NCBI GenBank assembly: GCA_037367405.1
Contig: JAZKJV010009324.1
Span: forward strand, 310,001 to 374,000
Reading direction: 5' to 3'
DNA length: 64,000 nucleotides
Origin: Ottelia alismoides
Lineage: Eukaryota > Streptophyta > Magnoliopsida > Alismatales > Hydrocharitaceae
A model generated the notes under the pieces. That model did not search any database. It was not told the DNA's origin and saw only the letters and a list, made by a program, of their open reading frames with translations. The stretch's first letter is position 1. Every line of letters starts with the position of its first letter. The translations under genes were made by a program, and so were the position numbers. Shown here one piece after another: positions 51,833 to 62,208 of the stretch.

Positions 51833-52135
51833 TGTTAGAGAATAAGAATGCGGAAGCTTCGATCAGAGAAATAGAATAAAACAAGAAAGAACTCCGAGAT
51901 TTTTACGTGGAAGCTTACTCCCTAAAAACGAGATGAAACCACAGGAGTATGCCTCAAAGGGCCAATTTGTTCATTGAACTTTCTCAACTGATACAAAGGG
52001 TGATGTGTATAGTCCTCATTGAGTCTTCACATCCCACAGACCGTCGATGTGAGACTAAACAACCGGATCTAGTAAACGTATCCTGGAGTGATCCATTTAC
52101 CCATCTACATGATAAGTGACGCATATACTCCAACA
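51833..52135 (-). repeat. 5' LTR of a second copia family (303 bp)
   Basis: In element orientation TGTTGGAGTATATG...TTCTCTAACA, followed by a perfect tRNA-Met primer site. It shares no sequence with the 143-bp LTR at the other end (46724-46866), so the two do not belong to one intact element. Confidence 0.85.
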
Positions 52136-52561
52136 ATTATTACAGTAAATAATAATAAATTTATTATTGACATTGTAATTCAAAAAAATTATGTGTTATT
52201 ATGCATTATAAAAAACATGTACTTGTGAAAATACATATACTGCTACAAAGATCTGTATTATTATGGTTTATACTAATATATTTGTTAGCATAAATCAAAA
52301 TAATAAATATATACATATCATAATTAAAATTTTTAATCAATCATGTAGTTATGAATCGTTTAAATACTTATAATTATGCAACTATATATTATTATGAATT
52401 ATTATTATAATACATTTATAGTTATGAATCATGAATAATAATTGAGAATCTAAATTGTTATGAATATTATGAATCATATATCATTCTTTTGAATGTTGAA
52501 TTATTATTATGAATCTTTCGGCATGTATTCACAATTTTCATATATTCAGATGAGTACGTTT
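52136..52561. other. A/T-rich stretch
   Basis: Very A/T-rich with repeated 'tatgaat' and 'attat' words. Nothing coding. Confidence 0.4.
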
Positions 52562-52985
52562 TCGACAACAACAACAACAACAACAACAAAGCCTTTTCCC
52601 ACAATTAAGTAGGGTCGGCTACATGGATTCTTCGCCTCCATTCAGATCTATCTTGGGTTACCCTCGGGCTTATATCCAAAAAACTAAGATCCCTTCGTAT
52701 AGTCTCTTTCCAACACTTCTTAGGCCTTCCTCGCCCTCTCTTAGCTGGCTCAATATCCCAACACTCGCATCTCCTAATCGGTGCATCAGCTGATATTCTT
52801 TGCAAATTACCAAACCATCTTAAGCGGTTTTCTCGCATCTTATCCTCGATCAGAGCTATACCAACTTTCTTTCTGATTGCCTCATTCCGAATCCGATCTT
52901 TACATGTGTGTCCACACATCCACCTTAGCATTTTCATTTCTGCTACAACCATTCTCTGCACATGTCTATGGTTCACAGGCTGATG
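52562..52985 (-). pseudogene. RTE-type LINE 3' end with (GTT)n tail
   Basis: Minus-strand frame of 123 residues: MVVAEMKMLRWMCGHTCKDRIRNEAIRKKVGIALIEDKMRENRLRWFGN...PAKRGRGRPKKCWKETIRRDL..RSEWRRRIHVADPT. This is the conserved C-terminus of plant RTE LINE proteins (MLRWMCG.T..DRIRN..IR...GVAPI..K..E.RLRWFGH). It is uninterrupted over this piece. On the minus strand it is followed by the 3' tail CCATGTAGCCGACCCTACTT and (GTT)8. 5'-truncated near 52,985. Confidence 0.93.
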
Positions 52986-53053
52986 GGTACATTTTCTAAT
53001 ATTTAAAATTATATAAAAATATTATTTTGATTGTTTTTATGACGCATAAGAAT

Positions 53054-53068
53054 ACATGTTTTATTATG
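53054..53068. repeat. Target duplication of SINE copy 4, left
   Basis: ACATGTTTTATTATG, identical to 53261-53275. Confidence 0.95.
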
Positions 53069-53260
53069 GCAGGCAGAGCCTTCTCCCACTTTAAGTAGGG
53101 TTGGCTGCATGGATTTTTGCTCAAATCCATGTTGAATGATCTGAATATTTTTTACGCTGGCTGTCGGCTACCTAATACCACCCCCACAAGGGGGGAATTG
53201 AACCCTGATCTTTTGGGTGGTAGGCACATTGTACTACGAGCTGACCATTGAAGTATGTAC
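53069..53260 (-). mobile_element. SINE copy 4 (tRNA-derived, RTE-type tail)
   Basis: The minus strand has the same head, B-box GGTTCAATTCCCC, body and RTE-like tail 'gccaaccctacttaaagtgggagaaggctc'. A perfect 15-bp target duplication on both sides shows a full, fairly recent insertion of about 192 bp. The flank contains another diverged copy of 'acatgttttatt.tgattcacaatattatgcc'. Confidence 0.93.
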
Positions 53261-53275
53261 ACATGTTTTATTATG
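53261..53275. repeat. Target duplication of SINE copy 4, right
   Basis: Identical to 53054-53068. Confidence 0.95.
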
Positions 53276-53488
53276 ATTCACAATATTATGCCAAACACAT
53301 TTACACATGTTTTATTGTGATTCACAATATTATGCCGAACGCATTTAAATATTTGTAATTATGATAAATCTAAATATAGTAATAAGGAGGGAGTGAGAAA
53401 AAGAGAGCATAGAAAGTTAGTGTATGTACAAAAACTATAGGGAATCGAGAATGGAGAGGGATGCGTTCATTGATATTTGTTTATTTAT

Positions 53489-53633
53489 TGTTGAGATATT
53501 AGTTATATTTTGTTCTTTTTATGTATTCTCTATTCTTTCTGTCTTCTTCATGTAATTTGCCCAACAGGTCTCTCTTTTATATAAGAGAACCCTAGAGCCT
53601 TATGAATAAGCAAGTTATTGTTTTCTCCCAACA
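53489..53633 (+). repeat. 5' LTR of copia family B copy 2 (145 bp)
   Basis: TGTTGAGATA...CTCCCAACA, containing 'ttttatataagagaac' (TATA region). Homologous to 46724-46866 reversed. It is followed immediately by TGATACTAGAGCGA, a changed tRNA-Met primer site (53634-53646). Confidence 0.88.
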
Positions 53634-54329
53634 TGATACTAGAGCGACGGTCCTAGACCGGAGTTCTCGTACCCCACCCATGCCCTAGCCCCCACCTACA
53701 GTCCTCGAATGCACCACACGTCGTCACCACCTCTCATACTGCCCCCGCACGACATCCAGCCGCCATCGGCATCCTCCGTAGGGCACGAACCGTTTTCGCA
53801 TCAACAACATCAACCCTCTGTGCGGCCACCTACCGCTTTCGACACCCTCCGCGTGACTCCCAACCGCTGCAACACCCTCCATGCTCCCTGGCCCCAGCTG
53901 CCGCAATAGCCTTTGCGTGGCCCCCAGCTGCCGTAGGAGCCCTTCGTACGACCCTTAACCACAACCGACATCCCTCTACGCACTTCCTTGTGCCACCACA
54001 TGCCTTTGAGCACCATCACAACACCACCAACGACCCTCGGGGCTGGTTTCTCTCCTCTCAGTCGCACAACTGCAGTCTAAAACGACTAATTTTGGTTGGA
54101 AAATGTGATTTCCGATCTATAAATCACATTTTCCAATCCTAGTGCAGATCGAGGATTGATGAGGATGGTTGTGTGAGTCTACATGTACAACCATTTCTCT
54201 ACGTAATTGTGTAGACTCGCTCGGATCGATCTACTTTCTAGTCGAGTTCCGTTTCGACGTTCTTTTTATCCTGTCAGAAAACAAGGGCGACATCTTCTCT
54301 TCGTCTGGTGCCTCCAAGGGCTCGACTCC

Positions 54330-55260
54330 CATTGTGAAGATGGATGTGACCAACTACGAGTTGTGGTTCTTGTAGTTTATGACCCTATGCAGTGCAATAA
54401 CAAGGAGCACATTCTGACAGAGCCTGAGCCGACGGATTAGACCGAGGACAATGCTTCGTGGAAGCAAGATGACACGTATGCACATGTTTGTCTCTCTAGG
54501 ACTCTCATTACAAAGATCGCCAACGACACTGTGAATCAGCCCACTGCCAAGGCGATGTGGGATATTCCGACAACTACATATGCCCAAGCGAAGTACAAAG
54601 CCAAGATTCTCCAGGTTCAGTTTGATATATACACGTCCTTTGCATACATTCTATTCTTCACTTCGAGGCTTGTTTGAGAAGCTTCACAACTTCATATGTA
54701 TTACTACTTCCACAGAGCAGCAGATGGCATACAGGAACTCCACGATGATTGAAGCTTTCTTGGTGGCCCTGGATCCAAAATATGCTGCGGCACACGCACA
54801 ACTTCTTACAGGTGGGATCATACCTCACATGAATGATGCCTATGGTCGCCTCAGGAGGCTTCTTATCCCGTCCGTTGCCACCACACAGACCTCCTCAGTG
54901 ATGGCTACATATCGCGGCAGGGAAGGTTGTTCGCAGTTCATAGGATGTGGTCCCCGTGGCAGAGGAGGTGGACGTTAGCGTGGCCCTTGCATCTATTTTC
55001 GTCACCTTGGTCAGTCCGAGGACACATGCTATTAGAAGCATGGATATCCCACATTTACTCGTATGACTGAGCAGATTGAGCCTTCAAACAGTTCAACTCC
55101 TCAAGCAGATCCACACATTGATGATATTGTCCCCGTTTGATGGAGACAATGACTCATCTTGCTGACACCGCTATAGGTTCCTCAGATATTGCAGCTGTTG
55201 CTAAAGCCTCGTCGAGCTCCTCATGTATAGCCTATGCTTTTACCAATTGTGTTGGGGCAT
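54330..55260 (+). pseudogene. Copia family B copy 2: gag
   Basis: VKMDVTNYELWFL, (K)IANDTVNQPTAKAMWDI, TTSTEQQMAYRNSTMIEAFLVALDPKYAAAHAQLL, and the Gly/Arg-rich RGRGGGR segment before a degraded knuckle (HLGQSEDTCY*KH). This is the usual copia UBN2/gag pattern (NY..W, A...W..L, LDP.Y). Stops at 54373, 54437, 54976 and a frameshift near 54,640. Confidence 0.85.
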
Positions 55261-55908
55261 ATATGACAGATTAGATCATGGACTCTGGTGCTTCTCACCA
55301 TTTGCGTGGAGATAGAGCACCGTTCCGTTCTTACATATCTATACCCCTTGGTAAATGGTTCACTATTGCGAACGTGATTTATGTAGCCATTGTAGGACAG
55401 GGGGAGGTGCATTTGATGCCATCCATGTGTATGCAGAATGTTTATATGCTCATGACATTCAGATGAACTTGCTTTCTTCTAGTCAGATTACATAGGATAT
55501 GCATTTTCGTGCTATTTTTGACCCATGCTGTCTTGTGTTTTAGGACATACTCATGGGCAGGGTGACTAGATGTGGCCGTGAGCAGCGGGCGCTCTACAGA
55601 TTGGTCCCGCCTCATACTAGTGCCTCTACTATTCCCACTGGACTAGTTTCACCATATACTTGTGGCATCTTCGGTTCGGCCACCTTCCTCTGCAGAAACT
55701 GTCATATCCTCCCACGGATTTCACCACGATCTTCCTTCTTGTGCAAGGCTTGCCAGTTTGAGAAGCATCACCACTCGTCTTTTCTTGGTTGTTAAGAGTC
55801 GTAGCAATGCTCAGTTATTTGAGCTTATCCACTTAGATATTTCGGGTCCCAATCGTGTTCCTGATCACCAGGGGTACCCTTTTTATCTTGTTGCTTTGGA
55901 TGACTAGT
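55261..55908 (+). pseudogene. Copia family B copy 2: protease and integrase start
   Basis: Protease motif IMDSGASHHLRGDRAPF with intact DSGA (55281-55292). Then a damaged segment, CKACQFEKHHHSSF (pre-integrase, C..C...K), and FELIHLDISGPNRVPDHQGYPFYLVALDD, the integrase start with its first catalytic Asp. The frame is cut in the middle of the integrase by the Athila-like LTR at 55909. Confidence 0.88.
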
Positions 55909-58900
55909 TGACGAATATCTGATTCATCACTTTAATTAGCTGAAATTAGAGTTTCATTCTGGAAATTTAGTTTTATTCATCTGTTAATATCATAAAATTA
56001 ACTTTCATGCACTTGTAAATAAGCTGAATAAATTAGCATTTATTTCTGAATTCATATTTATTTGCATGTTTTCATATAATTTCACTCATTTTTAACCAAT
56101 TCATGCTAACTCCAATTGACATGAAAATGAATTCATTGTGTACATATCACTAGCCGTAATCAATGAAAAATCCTAAAAAATACTAACCTGTATATATTTG
56201 AAATAAACCCAACCCCTAATTTCAGGACAAAAAGTCACAAACGTTGATATCTCTCTCATACGTTGTCTAATTTCACTGCACTCACATTTGAATTAATGTA
56301 CATTCAATTATCTACAAATCTAGACCAAATTCAAAAGAATCAGATTTCATTTGTGAAAATTGGATTTTGGCACCTAAATGTACATTGTAGATATTCACTG
56401 ATTTTGACCTGTCGTTTCATGTATATATTTCACTCCTTTTGATTTATTTTTTTTATTTCTTCAATTCGTTTCATGCTTTAACTAATTACATAAAAATCGA
56501 ATTAAAGAAGTAATAAAAAAGATAAATTCTAACTTGAGCTTACTGACTAATTCATCTGTATATATCTCGCATTTTCTAATCAATTTTTACTCACAATCAA
56601 AAAATGTCAATTGAGTCCATAGCATCACTTCACATCATACTTGATTGATTGCATGCATTTATTCATCCCCAGAAAATCAAATAAAAATCACAAAGCTAAA
56701 AATTGATTTTTTATGTACATAAAATATAACCCAAAAGAAATCACGTCTTGCAAAGATCACTTCATTTGCATTCGAGTCCTTCATAAACATTATAGATCGC
56801 ATTTAGACGCATGTTTTTCATGTTGGATATTTTTGCATAAGAGTCTGTTTGCTATTTTTAATGTATTTATCTTTTATTAGTTGCACTAGTCAACGGTCAA
56901 CGCACCACATGGTGCCACCGCATTGGGCCACCTCAGGTCCTGGTCAACCCGCCACCTGACCGGGTCAACCACTATTGTTCTCTAGCACCACATATCCTGT
57001 CCATTTGATCAAGATCGATCCAACAACTTTAATTCCCCCGCCTACCTTCTGTCCTCTTACATGCATGGCACATGACCATCACCCGCCGTCGGATCAATAC
57101 TGATCAAACGACATCTGTAGTGTCTCCCTTCTCCCTCTGCTGCGTCGACTACCTCCAGCTGCGCCACCTTCCTCTGTCTTCGCGCCCGGCCACAACCCAC
57201 CTCATCACCTACGTCACTGCTCGTGCGACCCAAATCCTTCTCCAACCGATCACCATCTGAAGTCCATCGTCTCCGATCATCGCTTCGTTTCTCCGACCAA
57301 CCTGGAATCCAACAAGCCCTATCACCTTCGAACCACCCATCACCTCCTTCATCCTTATCTCTTCTAACCACCTGAACGAAACCCATTATCCTCTACTTCC
57401 AGGTGACCCATCTCAACTCCCAATCCTAATCGCCGAAACCGCCTAACCAATTCTATACCTATCACGGCCTAACCCCCAATCTTCTTCTCGTTGACGCCTC
57501 TATCCTTTCCGATCACATCTCCCTACTTAAGCCCCAAATCATCGTCTATCCAATCCATTCGCAATATCTGATCCTTTCATTGAGAGATCGAGAGAGAGAG
57601 AGAGTTGAGCGAATAGGGTGGTGACAACATCCTTAAGCTCCGACGAAGAACTCCTTACAAGCACGATCTGTGGCAACCAAGGCCGTGCTGCTCCGCCCCG
57701 GGCGGAGCCGAGCTTCGAGGTTGCTCCGCCCAATCTCGTAGGCAATGACCGGAGAGGGTTGATCCCCTCCATCTCAAGACGAACACCCATTCCTCATCCA
57801 TCCATGCAATACTACCCATTCTTCTCTTCTTCTTCTTCTTTGTTCATATCCTCTTCTCTTCATTTCCTTATTCCCATTCACAAAAACCCGAACCACTATC
57901 GCCCAACATCACTCAATTTCCGATTCTCTCCGCCTTCCAATCTATCTCATCGCAACCCTCCACCGCCATCGCTCCTCTCCACCGCCTCGTCGGGAGCATC
58001 CATCCACCTTCATACCAACATGAGCCAAGGTCAAGCAGCACCACCAGGAGTAGATGGAAGGAAGAATAAGGGGCTCCAGCTAGAAGCCACAGTTCCCGTT
58101 TGATCAAGAACTGGCATCATCTCAACCATTAGAAATCGCCCAAAATCCCGCAGTTGATCGAGACACACAGATGCACCAGATCAATTCCGAGCCTTTCATC
58201 CGAGCCTCGTGGTTCGACCTTCCCGAAGCAAGCAAAGACCTACACGTGGAGGTCTAAGCCTAACCGCAATCCAAGCCTCTCCTCACGTGCTCAGTCGCGT
58301 GTAGGGGGAGGGGGGATTTGTGCAGAAGCTCTTCCACTTCCAGAGAATTACGCAGAAGTCCACCATGTGTGCCTTATGTGCAGTCAGAGAAAATTGTGTC
58401 AGTGCCCTTGCAACTTCCGGGAATCACATAAATAGCCCTGCCTTGGGGTAAATTGCAGAGAAGTCTAGACATCTTTGGAAATTGCTGAAAAGTCATCCAG
58501 ACGATCCATTTTGCGAACATTCTATTGTTTATTACATATAAATCCCTGAAACTTAATTTGATCATATCTTAAGCAGTACTTGTCATATTTTTGTGTTCCT
58601 CTTATTGATTTAATCCTTATTCGATTATCTCTCACATAGCACAATGTATTATTCATTTTGAGATGTTTTTTGACATTAATTAATTTAAGGACTTTATTTC
58701 TCATATTGAGCATATACCATTCTTGATATTGATCTTTTGTTGCTCCATAAATTGAAAAATTTGTCCGGGGAATTCCTTGGGGGTTTTAATTGAATATTTA
58801 TGTAATTAATTGATAAATGAGGGAGGGTTCTTAGATTCATGTGCATGACTCTTCGTTGATTGCTTGAGTGCTTGCATTTATCATGCATATTGCATCATCA

Positions 58901-59305
58901 TCATTTAAAATTCATAAGAAATGCATCTATTTTTTATTTATCCCACTACATAGCATATCATTCTTTTCTCTGCATTAAAATATTAGAAAAATTTATGCAT
59001 GATATTTTTTTATTTATTACATTTTTTATGAAAAATGATAAAAATCTAAGAGAATACAAAAACACCAAACATATTCACTTCTTCGAAAACCTAATTTTCT
59101 AGATTATTCAATTATTAATTCTAGCCTCTCATATTGCCTCACTGAGTTCAACCTTGGGACTTACCCAAGTCAATTAAATAACTTGATCGTATTGAGAATT
59201 ACTTTTCCATATTATTTTCTCGTTGTGGTCATTTTTGATGGATCTCTTGATTGCCTGATTACAACAACTTCAACAAAATTAAAAGTGTGATTTCAGGGCT
59301 CATCA
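55909..59305 (+). repeat. 5' LTR of Athila-like element 2 (about 3.4 kb)
   Basis: Starts TGACGAATATCTGATTCATCA and ends GGGCTCATCA. It aligns with 62209 onward. The middle (56,880-58,440) is C-rich, with frames such as 57618-58103 that I do not regard as genes. A GA run (57,590-57,605) follows 'gatcgagagagag', a possible leader start downstream of 'ctacttaagcccc'. Confidence 0.88.
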
Positions 59306-59307
59306 AA

Positions 59308-59323
59308 TGATGCCGTTGCTGGA
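59308..59323 (+). other. Primer-binding site of Athila-like element 2
   Basis: TGATGCCGTTGCTGGA, resembling TGGCGCCGTTGCCGGGGA, the site common in Athila/Tat elements. It lies two bases after the LTR end. Confidence 0.75.
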
Positions 59324-59499
59324 GAGGTATACGGTTTAGGATAATTTTTTAGATAATTTATCTTTTAGATTTTTTCATCCCCGGGTAGGCTGACACTCGG
59401 CTCTTCTTGTATTTGTTTCTCTGTTTAGTTCTCAGCATTTTTTTCTTTATATATATATTTGTGAATATCTCTCAAACATTTAATTTCTTATTTTTCATT

Positions 59500-61080
59500 C
59501 GAGGTACCCGGTGGACTTGGAGCGGCTTTCTTGAAGGCCGAAGCAACTCTTAGCAACCATAAGCATGCGATGAGTCGCTAAATGCATGTATTAATTTGTA
59601 TCCGTTGTAGTACGAGCACTTAGCGTATCATACATAACCGAATGAATGATCTCCGTAAGGAGGATTCAGCTTGAATTTATAACCTAGAAAGTCCAGGGTC
59701 AAACACAAGGACACGTGCCATAATACGATTATTAAGGTGTCTAAATATCTAGGTTAAGCGATTAATAAATAATCTAGATCAAAACAAATAATGCAAGCAA
59801 TCAATGCTAGACAAAATGCACATGACAAATGTATGCATTAATGAGACAAAATGTGATTTAAAACATTTTAGTGCATGTTAAAAATAATGACAGAATGAAC
59901 AAAATGATAAACACTAACACATGCAAACATACTCACTATTATGCCCTAAAATTGATCATTCAAACTTAAGCAAATATCTAAATTAAATCTAAGTCCAAAT
60001 GAACATTTAATTAGAAGCCAAGTTTCATTTCATGTGACTAATAGCATCAATAATATCTCTAATTAATTAATTAAATATTAAGCATTAAGTCAGAGAATTA
60101 AAAAAGCCATATTAAAGAAAATGAGGCAAGGATCACAATGAAACTGAAATCATCTTAATTGGATATATGATGCTTAAGATATTTGTTTCGAGTTAAGGGG
60201 TATAAATGTGATAAAACATGAAGAAATTCATACACAAAGGTCCCTAGAGGGACTGAAATGCAGTAACAGAAAACTGGCTAAAGAATTTATTGAATACCCC
60301 CTGCATGGGGTATTTTTGCAATTATGGATAACCGATGGGGCAAACTTGCAATTAACTCAGACCCGCATTCGTGAAGCGCATGCGATCTAAGTTCGGATGA
60401 CGATTGGCTCGGTCGCAGGTTAGGAGGTCACGTGGGCAACCACCGTGCTTCAAAGCGGGCTCGGTCTCGCAGAACGTCCTGGGCTGGTACCGATTCTGGA
60501 ACAAAATCAAGGCCCTCCGATCGTAACGATCGAACGATGACTATAGCGTTTGGCTCCGCCATCCACCTCCTTTTGTGCGACGGTGATGGTTGTACTCCGA
60601 CGAGCCTCTAGACGCTCCACCGAGCTCCTCCTCACGTGCTGAACGTCGAAAAGTCCTCTGGAGGTTGGCGAAGATCTGAGGAGGGCGATGATTCACGGAG
60701 GGTGGTCCGAGGAGCGTAATCGACGACCCATCATCGACAAGGAGGCTCTTGAACGGAGGCGATTCAAAGCTTCTAGCCATTGAATCTTCAGGCACCTGCG
60801 AGGTTAGGAATTACACCAAGGGTGCTCGTACGTGCTATGTGAGGTGAAATGGGCTCCTGAGGGTATAAAGAGATGGAGGACCTAGTGAGTTCTTCTCCAG
60901 CTCCTCCGACGAAGTAGGCGTGGGATGTTGAGTTTATGGAGGAAGGAAGATTGTGATTTGAAACCTTCAGCAAAGTTTGAAGACCTTCGATGCAGATTCA
61001 AGTCGAATTAATTTGGTCTTTGAGCTCACAACATATGCGAATAAAATCTGGAAAATAAAGTAAAGTAAAATTTAGAACAT
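59500..61080 (-). repeat. Minus-strand Athila-like LTR piece inside element 2
   Basis: The minus strand reads 'cacgtgtccttgtgtttgaccctggac..tctaggttataaatt' (about 59,725-59,680), like the 'cgtccttgtgttcgaccctgtatctagg' near the end of the LTR of gypsy element 1, and 'aattgcaa..ctagggacc' (60,250-60,350). Frames at 60541-60973 (minus) are in its GC-richer part and not recognised. Boundaries approximate. Confidence 0.45.
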
Positions 61081-61284
61081 GAAACTTGAAGATGATGTTG
61101 ATGGAGGAGGTTGGCTTGGGATGAGGTCATCGTCGACCTCGGGTCATGGCTTAACGTGATCAGCCGATCATGAAGCTCGAACAACCGCCCTTAATGCTGT
61201 AGCTTGATCATTCCGACCAAGGGTCTCATCGGGAGGAGGCTCTCCAAAGCCTTACTTAGGGGGTCCTTCCAAAACTGTTCATAC

Positions 61285-61472
61285 AAGCTGAGCATGATAG
61301 ATATCTATGCTCCATCTTGAGGGGGAGTGTAGAGATATATTTCATGTTTATGTATCTTTTTATCTATTTCCTTTTCCCTCTGTCTACTTTATGTAATTTG
61401 CCCATAGGTCTCTCCCTATATAAGAGAGCCTAGGGCTTAAGGAATAAATAACTCTCTCTATTTTCCCAATAA
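61285..61472 (+). repeat. Copia family B 3' end remnant with LTR start
   Basis: ELSMIDIYAPS-type coding end and purine tract cttgagggggag, then TGTAGAGATATATT (61328) and 'tatataagagagcc..gggctta..gaataa'. Same family as 46724-46866 and 53489-53633. The right LTR edge is degraded. Confidence 0.75.
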
Positions 61473-62189
61473 AGACTATTTGAGCCTCTTTTCTAGTAGC
61501 GTGGACATCTAATGACCGGAGTAAGGGTTGAAATAAAGCTTTGGATGAGGAGTGGATTGGTAGCGTAATTTTTTAAGACCCTAGAACACGAATGGAACAA
61601 GAGATTCTATAGCCATCGAGGCACAAAAAGATCCATGCAGAGCAACCAAAATCCATACCAAAAAAATCCAACTACCAAATATATATTTGACTACAATGGT
61701 CCAAGCTTCATAAAGCCTGCATATCTTGATGGAGACTTGGTTACACTGGTCAAGCTTCACAGGAGAGGTGACTATAACGGTGACACTCCAGTTCTTTCCT
61801 CAATTCTTCAAAAAACTTCTTCCCCATATTCGTTGTAAATTAGCACGTACCTCATCTTTGAAGGAAATACCGGACTAATCGAGGATGAGTTGCTGGAGTG
61901 AAGTTCTCCGCGGTAGTTCGACATTTCGGATGGGAAGTGCTAACATTCTTCACACACATGAGATAGTTATTCAATGTTCATGGGGTATGCTTTGGTATGA
62001 GCCGAGCATGTTGCATTGATGTGTAGAACTTGGAGGATGTTGATTTAAAAACCCTAATTCTCATAGGAGTTCCACCAATCTATTAATCCAAAAGTCAGGT
62101 CTAGCTCTATTTTTACCTTTTACTCATGATCTTGGTATGTAACCCAATTGCATTTCACCTCTTTATTTTTAGTTGCCCGGGGACGAGCA
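61473..62189 (+). other. Internal region of element 2, unassigned
   Basis: A 67-codon frame (61635-61838, MQSNQNPYQKNPTTKYIFDYNG...) has no recognised domain. The end (62,170-62,190) has 'ttagttgcccggggacgagcaag', typical of Athila/Tat 3' regions. Confidence 0.4.
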
Positions 62190-62208
62190 AGTTTTAAGTA
62201 TAAGGGGT
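62190..62208 (+). other. Polypurine tract of Athila-like element 2
   Basis: agttttaagtataaggggt directly before TGATGAATC at 62209. Compare 12362-12381. Confidence 0.8.

Larger units (their letters stand above)
53489..55908 (+). mobile_element. Ty1/copia element, family B, copy 2 (plus strand, split)
   Basis: 5' LTR, primer site, gag, protease and the start of integrase. At 55,908 the coding sequence is cut by the LTR of the giant Athila-like element; the rest should lie beyond 64,000. The 2.4-kb part shares all domains with copy 1 (46724-50480, minus). Bases 53,650-54,330 form a C-rich leader with no recognised gene. Confidence 0.88.

Noticed and set aside
52562..52590. CAACAACAA repeat as an ordinary microsatellite
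   Set aside because: It is the (GTT)n tail of the minus-strand RTE LINE.
57539..58103. 161-codon plus and 83-codon minus frames
   Set aside because: They lie in the C-rich leader part of a giant LTR that is duplicated at 63,140-63,740 with a different frame structure.
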